A stretch of DNA of 64,000 nt from Closterium sp. NIES-65 (lineage: Eukaryota; Streptophyta; Zygnematophyceae; Desmidiales; Closteriaceae). Under the pieces are notes generated by a model. It saw only the letters and a list, made by a program, of their open reading frames with translations, did no database searches and had not been told where the DNA came from. Below, one piece after another: positions 34,823 to 46,137 of the stretch. The stretch covers positions 3,348,001-3,412,000 of the forward strand of contig CANXME010001453.1 of NCBI GenBank assembly GCA_948144175.1. Reading direction: 5' to 3'. Made by a program: the position numbers and the translations under genes. Position 1 is the stretch's first letter, and each line of letters starts with the position of its first letter.

Positions 34823-37801
34823 TCAGTGCTCCCGACACAAGGCCAGCATGGCCTTGTTGTCTACGTACAGAACTGGAGGAGAACGAGGCGGCTCTCCTAG
34901 GTCAGTCAGCAGGTAGGTGAGCCAGCGTAGCTCCTGTGCAGCCATGGACCCCGCGTAGATCTCAGCCTCACAGCTAGATCTGAGAACAGAAGACGAGCGG
35001 GTAGACCGCCACGAAACAGAGCCGGAGCCAAGGCTGAAGGTGTAACCCTGTGACGACCGCTGCAGAGCCTGGTCGTCAGCCCAAGAAGCGTCTGCGTGAC
35101 CTGTGAGGACCACTGGACGTCACACTCCAAGCACTAGCCCCATGCCCGACGTACTGCACAAGTAGCGCAACACCCTCTTCGCTGCAGCCATGTGCTCTGG
35201 TCGGTGTCTGCCAGGAGCAAAATAGCGTGCCAAGATGCTAAGAGGGTATGCAAGGTCAGGTCGTGTGCAGGTCATCAGGTACATGAGGCAGCCAACAAGC
35301 TCTGGGTACGGGCCACTCGACTCTACGGACTCATCCGAAGGCAGAGTTGAGAGCGAGTGGCGAGTAGACAGAGGAGTGGCCTGAGGCGAGGAGTACGTGA
35401 AGCCGAAGCGCTGAAGGACCTGCTGCACCATGTGTGACTGAGTCAGGGTAATGGTGCGCTGTGCTCTGTCCCGGGTGATCTACAAGCCAAGGTAGCTGCG
35501 CAGTTCACCCAAGTCTGTGCACGTGTGTCTCTTCTGCAGCTCGGACTTCACGTGGGCGAGTCCAGCAGTGTCAGCAGTGGCAAAGACCAATTCGTTGACG
35601 TACACGAGGATGTAGAACGGCGGCAAAGAGGTGTCGGTGCGCAGAAACAGCGACGGGTCGGCTGTAGAAGGAGCAAACCCAAGAGCCGCAAGTGTAGTCC
35701 TCAGTGTGTCGTGCCACTCACGGGGCGCCTGGCGGAGACAGTAGACTGGCCGCCGGAGGCTCCACTGGGTACCAGGAGGAAACGACCCAGTGAAGCCAGG
35801 TGGGCGGCGCAGCCAGATCTCCTCGTGCAGGCTGCCCTGCAGAAAAGCAGTGCTGAAGTCAAGAGAGTGAAGCTCGTAGTCGTGCTGAGCGGCTATGTGC
35901 AGCAGCACCCAAAGAGTGGTCATCTTCGGGGTGGGAGAGAAGGTCTGAAAGTAGTCAACTCCCTGCCGCTGACTGAAGCCTCGAGCCACGTAACGCGCCT
36001 TGAAGACAGGCGGAGTACGTGGCGGCCGCTTCACCCTGAAAATCCACATGCCACTGACGATGTTCGCCCCAGGTGGGGGAACCTCGTCGACGTAGGTGCC
36101 TGTGGACTTCCAAGAAGCCATCTCTGCGTCCATGGCTGACTGCCAATGTGAGGAGTAGGGACCCTCGATCGCCTCAGCGTACGATCGAGGAGTCGGGATG
36201 TCTGGTGCATCCGGGTCTCCCTCAGGGGCAATCAGCGTGGACACGAGATGGGGCAAAACAGTAGCAAAACACTGGAACTCCTCCTGCCTGTCCTCAAGGA
36301 CGTCCGTGCTAAGAGTACACTCAACCTCGACGGACGGAGGACAGACAGACTCAGACTCAGCAACAAGACTAGCAGCGTAGTCTAGACGACAGCTAGCAGC
36401 AAAGTTGACAAGCTCAGCAACTAAGGCAGACGCAGCAGTGGACTCAAAAGAAGGGTCAGTGACGACAGTACCCAGGAGACGCGTGACAGTAGGACTGGCA
36501 GCACGAAGAGAGTCAGACTCCGGGTCAGCAAGAGTAGGAAGAGAGGACTCTGGAGGAGACGGCAACGGGACACGCAGAGGAGCAGTGGAAGGACGTAGTG
36601 CCATCTGGTGTGTGCCGGGGACCGCAGGAGGACGCGGACGCGGAGCACGACCACTAGTGCGAGCAGCACGAACAGGCGACGCAGGACGAGACGCTGGCTC
36701 ACGACGCTCAGCAAGACCTCCAGTAGGACCTGTGTAGGGAGAAGGAGCAGGTAGGGGGGAGGCGGGCTGTAACTGTGACTGCGACTGGACAGGCGGTGGA
36801 CACGCTAAGGGAGGAGCAGGACCAGTGGAAGGCGGAAGATGAAGAACCTGCTCAAGGAGCGGAACGAAGTACGGCCTCGGTCGCGCAGCACCTCCAGAAC
36901 CAACAGGGACAGCACCAGTACCTCCAGCGGCAGCACCAGCGCCAGCAGCACCTCCAGCTCCAACAGCGCCAACTCGAGCACCCTCAGACGCACCAGCGCC
37001 AGTAGAAACACCAGCGCCAACACCCCCAGCAGCTCCAGCTCCAGTAGCTCCAGCAGCACCAACTCCAGCAGGACCGGCTGCTCCAGTACCGCCACCAACT
37101 CCAGTAGGACCAACTCCAGCAGCCCCAGTAGCACCCCCAATCCCAGCAGCTCCAGTACCTCCAGGACGAGCACCTCCGGGACCAGCAGCAACAGTAGTAC
37201 CTCCAGCTCCAGCAGCACGGCTCCAGCGCCGGGCAAACCACTCGCGCAGCTCCTGTGGAGAGAGTGGCTCCCGCCTCGACGAAGCACCGTCGGCGGCCAC
37301 ACGAGCAGCCTGAGCGCCCCCAGGCTCGGCACCCCCAGGCTCAGCACCCCCTGACTCAGCACCCCCAGGCTCAGCACCTCCAGACTCAGCACCCCCAGGC
37401 TCAGCACCCCCAGACTCAGCACCCCCAGGCTCAGGACCCCCAGACTCAGCACCGCCAGACCCGGCACCTACAGGCTCAGCAGCTCTAACAGCACCAGGGT
37501 GAACAGCTACCTCGACAGACTCGACTGCGTCTACCTGGGACACACCTGACGGGGCAGGACCCTGAGGGGGGAGGGGGTCTACCGGGGGAGGACCTGGCGC
37601 AAGGAAGAGCGGGGGCGGGGGAAGGGGCGCAGTGCGGTAGGGGAAGAGACGGTAGTAAGGTACCGACTCGTCAAAGGTGACTTCCTGGGAGGACAGAACA
37701 CGGCGCGAGGTAGGGTGGTAAAACTGCCAACCAGGCGCGTCAGGGGGGAAGCCAAGGAAGACGCAGGGAACAGCACCGGGGGACAGCTTGTCTACGGACA
37801 A
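34823..37801 (-). pseudogene. pol region of element D, broken
   Basis: On the minus strand it carries the C-terminal part of integrase, a long Gly/Ala/Glu repeat linker, a full-looking reverse transcriptase region and RNase H, all very close to elements B and I. It is broken, with a few breaks. Confidence 0.9.
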
Positions 37802-38029
37802 GTCGCGGAGAAACGCCCGAGATCCCTAGACCCGAAACGCAGACGCATCGCCAACCTTCCCCGTCCACCGCAAGGTGGGGGAGGTCTCTGGCAAGGAGAC
37901 CCGGGGCTGAAGGTTGAGCTGATGCCTGGGGGTAGCCATGACTGCAGAGGTCTAGTAAAGAGTGAGCTCACCAGTACGGGTAAGGAGGGCCGGGGCGCGC
38001 CGGTAGGACTGGTAGCAGCTCGACGGCAG

Positions 38030-38985
38030 GGCGGCTCGGCGGCTCAGCTGCTGGGCTGCTCGGCGGCTCGACTGTCGGGCGGCTCGGCGGTCAGCTGCTG
38101 GGCGGCTCAGCGGCTTGGCTGCTGGGCGGCTCGGCAGCTCTGCTGCTGGGCGGCTCGGCTGTCGGGCGGCTCGGCGGCTCGGCGGCTCGGGTGGCTTGGC
38201 GGCTCTGCTGCTGGGTGGCTCGGCTGTCGCGCGGCTTGGCGGCTCTGCTGCTGGGCGGCTCGGCTGCTCTGCTGGTGGGCGGCTCGGCGGCTCTGCTGCT
38301 GGGCAGCTCGGTAGGGGCGGCTTGGGGCCGTTTAGGGACGGCGATAGGGCCGTGTAGGGGCGGCCACGGGGCCGCTTAGGGTCGGCGACGGGGCCGCTAA
38401 GGCGCGGCGACGGGGCCGCTAGGTGCGGCGACGGGGCAAGCAGGGGCGGCGACGGGGCCGCTAGGTGCGGCGACGGGGCCGCGTATGGGCGGCGACGGGG
38501 CCGCGTAGGGTGAGGGGCGACGACGGGGCCGCTGGGGGCGGCGACGGGGCCGCTAAGGGCGGCGACGGGGCCGCGGAGGGGCGGCGACGGGGCCGCGTAG
38601 GGGCGGCGACGGGGCCGCGTAGGGTGAGAGGCGGCGACGGGGCCGCTAGGGGCGGCGACGGGGCCGCTAAGGGCGGCGACGGGGCCGCGGAGGGGCGGCG
38701 ACGGGGCCGCTAGGGGCGGCGACGGGGCCGCGTAGGGTGAGAGGCGGCGACGGGGCCGCTAGGGGCGGCGACGGGGCCGCTAAGGGCGGCGACGTAGCCG
38801 CGGAGGGGCGGCGATGGGGCCGCTAGGGGCGGCGACGGGGCCGCGTAGGGTGAGAGGCGGCGACGGGGCCGCTAGGGGCGGCGACCGGGCCGTCAAGGGC
38901 GGCGACGGGGCCGCTTAGGGGCGGTAACGGGGCCGCGTGAGGGGCGACGACGAGGCCGCTAGGGGCCACTAGGGGCCTGGAAAGG
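38030..38985 (-). repeat. GC-rich minisatellite leader of element D
   Basis: Repeats of GGCGGCGACGGGGCCGCTAG-type units and, nearer the coding part, GGGCGGCTCGGC units. This is the leader between primer-binding site and coding region. Confidence 0.9.
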
Positions 38986-39094
38986 GCGGAACAAAACGCG
39001 CCTCGGGCAGGAGGGATTGGCGCTCCGGTCAGAAGGGAAGTTTTCAGTGGTGGGCCCAAGGTAGCGTTCCCACTAGGGAACCTGCTCTATACCA

Positions 39095-39219
39095 TGTAAA
39101 GAATGAGGAATGAATGAACTAGCAAGCAGGTGGGTACAAGTAGGAAAACCTAGAAGTGTTGTACCCCATATTGTCTACCCCACTATAGCCTACACAGACT
39201 ATAGTATAAGAGTTTGATA
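39095..39219 (-). repeat. 5' LTR of element D
   Basis: 125 bp, 122 identical to the 3' LTR, with the primer-binding site TGGTATAGAGC (minus strand) at 39094-39084. Confidence 0.95.
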
Positions 39220-39224
39220 GCGAG

Positions 39225-40028
39225 AGCTAGAGCAAGGGGCAATGAGGCACATAACCAACAATAACAACGCAATCTACACTGCAGTAACAATAATATGCAA
39301 TTCATATATAACATAGTTAAACACAGCCCATAACCTGCCTGTTCCGGAAAACAGTACAAAAAACACCCCTGACGGAGCATACCAGGTGCAGCGGAAGATG
39401 TGGCAGCAGACATGTGCAATGGTGGCAGATGCTCGGCGATTGCAGATGCAACAGCGTCAGGTGTGGCGACTGCAGTAGGCAGCAGCGCAGTGTGATCTTG
39501 GCGGTAGCAGTAGCGGAAGTAGCAGTTGGCAGCTGACAGTTACTGTTGATGCTCGACAACGGCATGAAAGGAGGAGGCGGTGGAAGGGCGGGCGCACAGA
39601 AGTGAGAGAGAGGACTGAGGAGTAGGTGGGCGGAGAATGGAGTAGGTGGGCGATGGTTGGTGCTGCAAACTCACTCCCGCCAGCCCCTAAACCTCCCCCC
39701 CACTATGGTAGGCGAGGCAGAAGGCGACGGCTGACGCTGCAGGCCCGAGAAGAGGAAGAGCGGGGAGGGAGGGGGAGGGGGGGGGGGGGGGGTTGGGCGG
39801 CTAAGGAGGATTGAGCACCCCCTTTGCCTCATCCACCAAACCTGCCACCTCCCCCCGACAGCAACAGCCGCGGTTGGGGTGAGGCACGGCAGCGCCAGCA
39901 GACTCACAGAAACCCCCCCCCCCCCCCCCCCCTCTTCCACTCCCACTGCGAGAGGATCGATAGGGGCAGGGAGGTGTAGCAGGCTAAGCAGGTGCGCTGC
40001 ACCGGGGTCGACGGGGTTGTCGGAGGCC
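39225..40028. other. Spacer between elements D and E
   Basis: No gene recognised. The first ~100 bp match the relic repeat family seen at 46170-46300. The remainder contains GCAGATG/GTGGCAG-rich low-complexity sequence, a G run (about 39775-39792) and a long C run (39907-39932). Confidence 0.6.
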
Positions 40029-40194
40029 TGTTAGAAACCTAAGCCAAGTTAGGGCTTAGGTTTTAGGAAGGAGAAATGGAAGAAGAGGGGGTTTGCACTA
40101 GCAGGCAGGTGAGATACATGTAGGAACCCTAAAAGGGTTGTACTCTCTAAGGAATGACCCCACTAAAGCGTACAGAGCAAATAACAATTTGACA
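40029..40194 (-). repeat. 3' LTR of element E
   Basis: 166 bp, TGTTAG to TTGACA on the plus strand, with the inverted pair AACCC-TAAAA-GGGTT. Confidence 0.93.
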
Positions 40195-40739
40195 CACCCC
40201 CATAGGCGAAGTGGGGGATAGCCAACACAACAAGCAGTCGCAGAACCACATCACAAGCAAAGCCTTGTGGCAAAAGCAGAGGGCAAATGAGGAGGAGGAG
40301 GAAACTGGAGAGGAGAGGAGGTGGGCGGCCGCTGAAGCTGCTGGCTCTAGTCGCAAACGGCGTAAGTGGCTCTGCTCGCCGGCAAGAGCAACTGACCCTC
40401 TGGGGACCGGCGCAACGGGTAACCGGAGTAACTGGCTCGCTCGCCGGCAAGAGCAACTGACCCACGGGCCTCTGACGCAACGGTCTCACGGGCGACTAGA
40501 GCTGCGGACTTCACGGCGGCCACCCGCCCTCACCCCCCTCGTATTGTCCCACCCCCTCGGTTTCGCATCCCCCCCGGCTAGCGCCACTCCCCAACCTCAC
40601 CCACTCCACCCCCCCCTCAGCGGCAGCTGCAGCAGTAGGAGAGAGAGGAGGAGGAGGGGCAGCTGGTCACGCACTCCCACCACCCCCATACCCCCCCTTA
40701 CCCCCGCCTCCCCCATACCCTCCACACGGCTGCACGCGC

Positions 40740-41180
40740 AGCAGGAAGTCGAGGGGGAGGGGGGAGGGCGGGCGGCGTCGCAACGTGCAGGGCGCGGGCG
40801 GGCAGGCGGGTCCCCAGGGGCGGCACGCGGGTCCAGCAGGGCAGCGCGCAGGTCCAGCAGAGGCGGCGCGCGGGTCCCGCAGGGCGTCGCGCGGGTCCAG
40901 CGGGGCAACACGCGAGCCCCGCAGGGCGTCGCGCGGTTCCAGCGGAGGCGGCGGGCGGGTCCCGCAGAGCGTCGCGCGGGTCCAGGAGGGGCGACGTGCG
41001 GGTCCCCAGGGGCGGCGCGCGGGTCCAGCGGGGCAGCGCGCAGGTCAGATGGGGCGACGCGCCGAGCAGAAAACGCGCGCGGCGAGCAGGAAACAGCCAG
41101 GCGCCCCGAGCGCGTGGCGGGCAGAAAACCGCCACGCGCCCCGAGCACGTGGCGGGAAGGAAAAACGTCTCGCGCCACGG
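40740..41180 (-). repeat. GC-rich internal array of element E
   Basis: Irregular units built on GCGCGGGTCC-CAG-GGG. Its place just after the primer-binding site on the element's own strand is the same as the leader arrays of the full-length copia elements. Confidence 0.85.
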
Positions 41181-41252
41181 GGCGCGTGACAGACAGTACA
41201 GCAGCGGAAGCAGGTGGGCCCACAGGCCAGGAGCGTAGACGCTCTAATAGCA

Positions 41253-41418
41253 TGTTAGAATCCTAAGCCAAGTTAGGGCTTAGGTTTTAGGAAGGAGAAA
41301 TGGAAGAAGAGGGGGTTTGCACTAGCAGGCAGTTGGGATACATGTAGGAACCCTAAAAGGGTTGTACTCTCTAAGGAATGACCCCACTACAGCCTACAGA
41401 GCAAATAACAATTTGACA
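41253..41418 (-). repeat. 5' LTR of element E
   Basis: 166 bp, 161 identical to the left LTR. It is followed on the plus strand by the target duplication AGGCC. Confidence 0.93.
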
Positions 41419-41423
41419 AGGCC

Positions 41424-41654
41424 ATGTCAAGGCTGCGACGAGGCCATCACGCAGTGTTATATGCTCGTGCATCAGCAGCAGTGATAACGCAGCTACTGTT
41501 GAGTTCGTGCGCTAAGGGCGCCATTTTTTAAAGGAAACGGAATCAAGAAAGAGTTTCCTTGATAATTTTACTACTTCAGCAGCAGCGATTGCGCAACTGC
41601 TGCAACGCTCATGCGATAGAGGCGCCAATTTCAAAAGAGAGAGAAAGAAAGAAA

Positions 41655-41692
<38 letters not shown>

Positions 41693-41754
41693 AATAAAGA
41701 AAGAAAGAAAGGCCTGCATCTTTTTACTGCTTCGATATCATGTCCAACATAATC
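41424..41754. other. Spacer between elements E and F
   Basis: No gene. An approximately 100-bp stretch (CAGCAGCAGTGATAACGCAG to GGCGCCATTTT) is repeated in diverged form further right. A small hairpin AAGGAAAC ... GTTTCCTT lies at about 41531-41560. A (GAAA)n microsatellite occupies about 41638-41711. Confidence 0.65.
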
Positions 41755-41759
41755 AAAAC

Positions 41760-41885
41760 TGTGAAGAAATGAGGAATGAATGAACTAGCAAGCAGGTGGG
41801 TACAAGTAGGAAAACCTAAAAGTGTTGTACCCCATATTGTCTACCCCACTACAGCCTACACAGACTATAGCATATGAGTTTGACA
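41760..41885 (-). repeat. 3' LTR of element F
   Basis: 126 bp, TGTGAAGAAATG to TTTGACA on the plus strand, 125 identical to the partner LTR. Confidence 0.95.
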
Positions 41886-42082
41886 CACCCCCATAGGCAA
41901 AATGGGGGAGAACAAGATGTCACAAGACCAGTCAAGCAAAGCAAAGCAAGCTCAGGGTGGATCACAATGTCACCACATAGTCCGAGCACAAGAGCAAAGC
42001 CACAAGGCCAGTTCACATGCAAGATCATATATAAAGGTAAACAAGCAAGTGCAGGTATAGAAAGATCACAGTACAAGCAAGG

Positions 42083-44931
42083 TCAAGAAGTGAGCAAGTG
42101 AGGCCAAGTAGGCAGAAGACCTAGCATCGTACAGAAGCGCTGATGATCACAAGGCGGAAGTGCCTTGGTAAAGATATCAGCAGTGTTGGCCTCAGAGGCC
42201 ACGTAAGCAAGGCGCAGCTGACCACGCTGCTGCAGCTCACGAGCAAGGAAGTAGCAAAGAGCAATGTGCTTCGTTCTGTGCTCCAGTCTGTGCTCCCGAC
42301 ACAAGGCCAGCATGGCCTTTTTGTCTACGTACAGGACTGGAGGAGAACGAGGCGGCTCTCCTAGGTCAGTCAGCAGGTAGGTGAGCCAGCGTAGCTCCTA
42401 TGCAACCATGGCCCCCGCGTAGATCTCAGCCTCACAGCTGGAGCCGAGAACAGAAGACGAGCGAGTAGACCGCCACGAAACAGAGCCGGAGCCAAGGCTG
42501 AAGGTGTAACCCTGTGACGACCGCTGCGTAGCCTGGTCGTCAGCCCAAGAAGCGTCTGCGTGACCTGTGAGGACCACTCGACGTCGCCCTCCGAGCACTC
42601 CAGTTGAAAACTCCCCGCCTCTGTCAGAGTGCAGACGCAGAACAGGAAAGTCCGAGCCGAAACTCTCTCTGAGCTGGAAACGAGCTGCGCGGATCCAGAC
42701 GATCAACACCTCAGTGACGTCACCCTTGTTGTGCAAGGGGAACACCGTGGTGTAACGCGAGTAGTCGTCAACCACCAACAGGAAGTAATGCTCATGACCC
42801 TGGCCACGGACGCGGGCGGGGCCCCACACGTCCATGTGAAGAGTCTGCAGGGGAGCCTCTGTCGGAGGAAACTCGGAGGAGTGAGGAGCGGCGCGCTGCC
42901 GCCCCTCGACGCAGGGAACGCAGGTAGGGGCAGGCCCCGGAGGGAGGGGAGGGAGGGACCGGCGGTGGTGCCAAAGGAGAGTCTGGTGGGACAGGAGACG
43001 ACACGAGCAGGGAGCAGACTCAGGACCAGACCTGGACTCTGCAGTAAACACCTGACTCGACGCAGCTACCTAACCTGACTCAGCAACCGGAGCAGACTCA
43101 GTAGTCAGTGTGTACAGGCTCGACCCTGGCCGACGGGTAAACGTGGCCAAGTGTCGGCCCGTCCGAGCACACGTGCAGTGGGTCACCCGCTGACTCGCAG
43201 GAGTGAACTGGTCAACCCCCCTATCCTGTAGGTCAGCACCATTCACCAAGTTCGTAGAGAACGAAGGGAGGTAGAGACCTGACAGGGTGCCAGAGGGGGC
43301 TGGCGGACACGGTAAGACAGTGGAGAAGCGAGCAAGGATAAGACCCCTAGAGGGGTCCACCAGGGATACCGCAACCGGCCGACTAAGCGGCGTAAGCGTG
43401 GTGTGGTCTCGAAAGAAGGAGCGGGAAGCACCCGAGTCAAGGGTGAAGGTGTGTAAGGCCTGAGCCGACGTGGTACTTGAGAGAGCAGACTCACCAGCAC
43501 CTGGGGCAGCAGACGCACTAGCACCTAGAGCAACAGCCTCACCAGCACCTAGAGCAGCAGCCTCAATGCCCTGGTCAGGGGAACACACAGGTAACAGTCA
43601 CCCTCATCACTAGCAGACACAGCATACATGGCACCAAGAATAGCATCATAGTCAAGATCAAAGATAGCAACCCCCGCCCTAGACAGCTCTCCCTAGCGAG
43701 GGATCTCAGTGGCGTCAGGGAACTGGTGGCGCCAAGCGTCCGTCAGGCGGCCGAAGCAGCGCTGGGTGGAGTGCAAGCCCCCGCACTGCTCACCAGTGCG
43801 GTCGCCGGTACAAAGGACGTAGGTACAGAGACCAGTACCCCCACCTCGCTGACGCGCAGCGTACCACTCATGAAGCTGCTGGGGGGACGGGGTCTCATGA
43901 GTGCGCTGCTGCTGCTGGCGCTGACCACCACCGGAGCCACTCCTGTGTGCAGAGCCGCTACCAGTTCCACTGCCGCCGCCGCAGCGGCCGCATCCGCCGC
44001 CTCCGCTCCCACCGCCACCGCCGCCACCTGCTCCGCCTCCACTGCTGCCACCAACACCTCCACCCCCGCCACCACTCCCACCACCACCCCCACCCCCTCC
44101 ACTGCCTCCACCGCCACCTCCACCGCCCCCGCCAGCCCCTCCAGCGCCCTTGCCCTCCTTGCCCTTGCCTGTGCGGCGTCTCCTGCTAGGGGCAGACGCA
44201 GCGCCGACCGACTCGAAACCAACGAGGTCGGCCGCAGCAGCAGAAGCAACAGAGGGCAAAAGGGGGGAGGGGGAACACCCCTCAAATACGGGGGTACAAG
44301 GGTCACCACGAGAGGCTCCTACAGCGACTATGCTCTTCTCTGATGCTAGGAGGCGCTCCTCAAGGAGGTCAACGGTGAGTGTGGTGGGGCAAACTGAGAG
44401 GAAGTGGTCCTTGACTAAGCGAAGGGAGTCAGGGAGTCGGGTGACTATGTAGTAGAGGGTGATGTACATGGGGGGAGGGTTCTTGGCACAGAACTCAGCA
44501 GGAAGCGCAGCGCGGTAGCGAGTGTCACTAGTGCGAAGGTGCGTAATGAGGTCAGCGACTGTGGGAAAGGCAGCAAGGTCAGGGAACAGGTACGGCAGCA
44601 TGAGGCGGCTAAGAGCAGCAGTGGCAGGGGAAGAGTAGCGTGCAACTACAGCGTCGTACAAGGTCGTAGCACTCTTGTACTGACTAAAGTGCGCACGCTC
44701 AGCGGTCGGTAAGTGGCGACGCACAGCAAGACGGGCAGCAGCATCGCGTGTGGCCCACTGTGAGCGAACAGTGCTGTCAGCAGTAGCAGGCGGGGCACCA
44801 GAGGTGAGATCAAACAGGGAGAGTCCGTCTGCCCTATCGCACTGTAGGAAGAGTTGGAGGTCATCGACCCAGACCTCAAAGTCAACAGCACGACCCTCAG
44901 CATTAAAGGTAAGGACACTGGGGGTAGCCAT
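42083..44931 (-). pseudogene. gag-pol remnant of element F, broken
   Basis: On the minus strand: gag beginning MATPSVLTFNAEGRAVDF (44931 downward), a Gly-rich segment, a protease motif LDSGAS, a GAG-pre-integrase/integrase part and an RNase H part. The sequence is very close to element I. It is broken, with a few breaks. Confidence 0.9.
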
Positions 44932-44994
44932 GACAGCAATGGTCTAACAGGGAGTGCTCTCACCAGTCCGGGCGGGAAGGGCCGGTGCGCGCCG

Positions 44995-45930
44995 GCAGGA
45001 ACAGTAGCGGCTCGACGGCAGCTCGGCGGCTCGGCAGGTGGGCGGCTCGGCTGCTGGGCGGCTCGGCTGCTAGGCGGCTCGGCTGGTGGGCGGCTCGGCT
45101 GCTGGTCGGCTCGGCTACTGGGCGGCTCGGCTGCTGGGCGGCTCGGCTGCTGGGCGGCTCGGCTGCTGGGCGGCTCGGCTGCTGGGCGGTTCAGCTGCTT
45201 GGGCGGCGCGGCTGCTGGGCGGCTCGGCGGCTGGGCGGCTCGGCGGCTCGGTGGTTCGGCCGCTTGGCAGCTGAAAGGGGGGGGCCGTGAAGGGCGGTGA
45301 CGGGGCCGCTAGGGGCGGCGACGGGGCCGATAGGGGCGGCGAGGGGGCCGCTAGGAGCGGCGATGGGGCCGATAAGGGCGGCAACGGGGCCGTTAGGGGC
45401 GGCGACGAGGCCGCAAAGGGGCCGAGAGGGGCCTCGAAGGGCTGCGACGGGGCCGCTAGGGGCGGCGACGGGGTCGCGAAGGGGCCGCGAGGGGCCTCAA
45501 AGGGCGGCGACGGGGCCAGTAGGAGCGGCGACGGGGCCGCTAGAGGCGGCGACGGGGCCGATAGGGGCGGCGACGGGGCCGATAGGGGCGGCGGCGGGGC
45601 CGCTAGGGGCGGCGACAGGGCCGCAAAGGGGCCGAGAGGGGCCTCGAAGGGCGGCGACGGGGCCGCTAGGGGCGGCGACGGGGCCGCGAAGGGGCCGCGA
45701 GGGGCCTAGAGGGGGCGGCGACGGGGCCGCAAAGGACGGCGACGGGGCCGTAAGGGGTGGCGACGGGGCCGCTAAGGACACCGACGGGGCCGTAAGGGGT
45801 GGCGACGGGGCCGCTAAGGACGCCGACGGGGCCGTAAGGGGTGGCGACGGGGCCGCTAAGGGTGGCGCGAGGGGGGCCGTGAGAGGCGACGTGAGGGCGG
45901 CCAACGGGGCGCACCTCGGGCAGGGGCGAC
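44995..45930 (-). repeat. GC-rich minisatellite leader of element F
   Basis: Two zones: GGCGGCTCGGCTGCTG units (44995-45270) next to gag, and GGGGCGGCGACGGGGCCG units (45285-45930) nearer the primer-binding site. Confidence 0.9.
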
Positions 45931-46006
45931 TCGCGCTCCGGTCAGGAAAGCAAATTCAGTGGTGGGCCCTGAGAAGCGTTCCCACTAGGGAACCTGCTCT
46001 ATACCA

Positions 46007-46132
46007 TGTGAAGAAATGAGGAATGAATGAACCAGCAAGCAGGTGGGTACAAGTAGGAAAACCTAAAAGTGTTGTACCCCATATTGTCTACCCCACTACA
46101 GCCTACACAGACTATAGCATATGAGTTTGACA
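46007..46132 (-). repeat. 5' LTR of element F
   Basis: 126 bp bordered by the primer-binding site TGGTATAGAGC (minus strand, 46006-45996) and the target duplication AAAAC. Confidence 0.95.
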
Positions 46133-46137
46133 AAAAC

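Larger units (their letters stand above)
34297..39219 (-). mobile_element. Ty1/copia element D, shortened, broken
   Basis: A 4,923-bp copia element with 125-bp LTRs and a perfect target duplication GCGAG (34292-34296 and 39220-39224). On the minus strand the order is 5' LTR (39219-39095), primer-binding site (39094-39084), GC-rich leader, part of integrase, a Gly/Ala/Glu linker, reverse transcriptase and RNase H, purine tract and 3' LTR. Gag and protease were not seen. The LTRs differ at 3 of 125 positions (2.4%). It is broken, with a few breaks, and belongs to the same LTR subfamily as F. Confidence 0.95.
40029..41418 (-). mobile_element. TRIM-like non-autonomous LTR element E
   Basis: A complete small LTR element of 1,390 bp. 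Its two 166-bp LTRs differ at 5 positions (3%), and the target duplication AGGCC is perfect (40024-40028 and 41419-41423). On the minus strand a variant primer-binding site TGCTATTAGAGC (41252-41241) follows the 5' LTR, and a purine tract TATGGGGGTG precedes the 3' LTR. The internal 1,058 bp hold only a GC-rich array and low-complexity frames, with no gag, integrase or RT. The LTR core and purine tract match the copia elements nearby, so it was probably mobilised by them. Confidence 0.93.
41760..46132 (-). mobile_element. Ty1/copia element F, shortened, youngest insertion
   Basis: A 4,373-bp copia element with 126-bp LTRs that differ at only one position, and a perfect target duplication AAAAC (41755-41759 and 46133-46137). 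On the minus strand: 5' LTR, primer-binding site (46006-45996), GC-rich leader, gag with a Gly-rich stretch, protease, part of integrase and an RNase H region. No reverse transcriptase was seen, so it is non-autonomous and broken, with a few breaks. LTR identity makes it the most recent insertion that can be dated here. Confidence 0.95.

Noticed and set aside
38030-38985. Regular GC-rich spaced repeats that could suggest a CRISPR-like array
   Set aside because: Units are directly adjacent with no unique spacers, and the array lies between a primer-binding site and a coding region of an LTR element.
40211-41266. 351-codon plus-strand frame inside element E
   Set aside because: Low-complexity Arg/Ala/Gly sequence from the GC-rich array, antisense to the element and without any domain.
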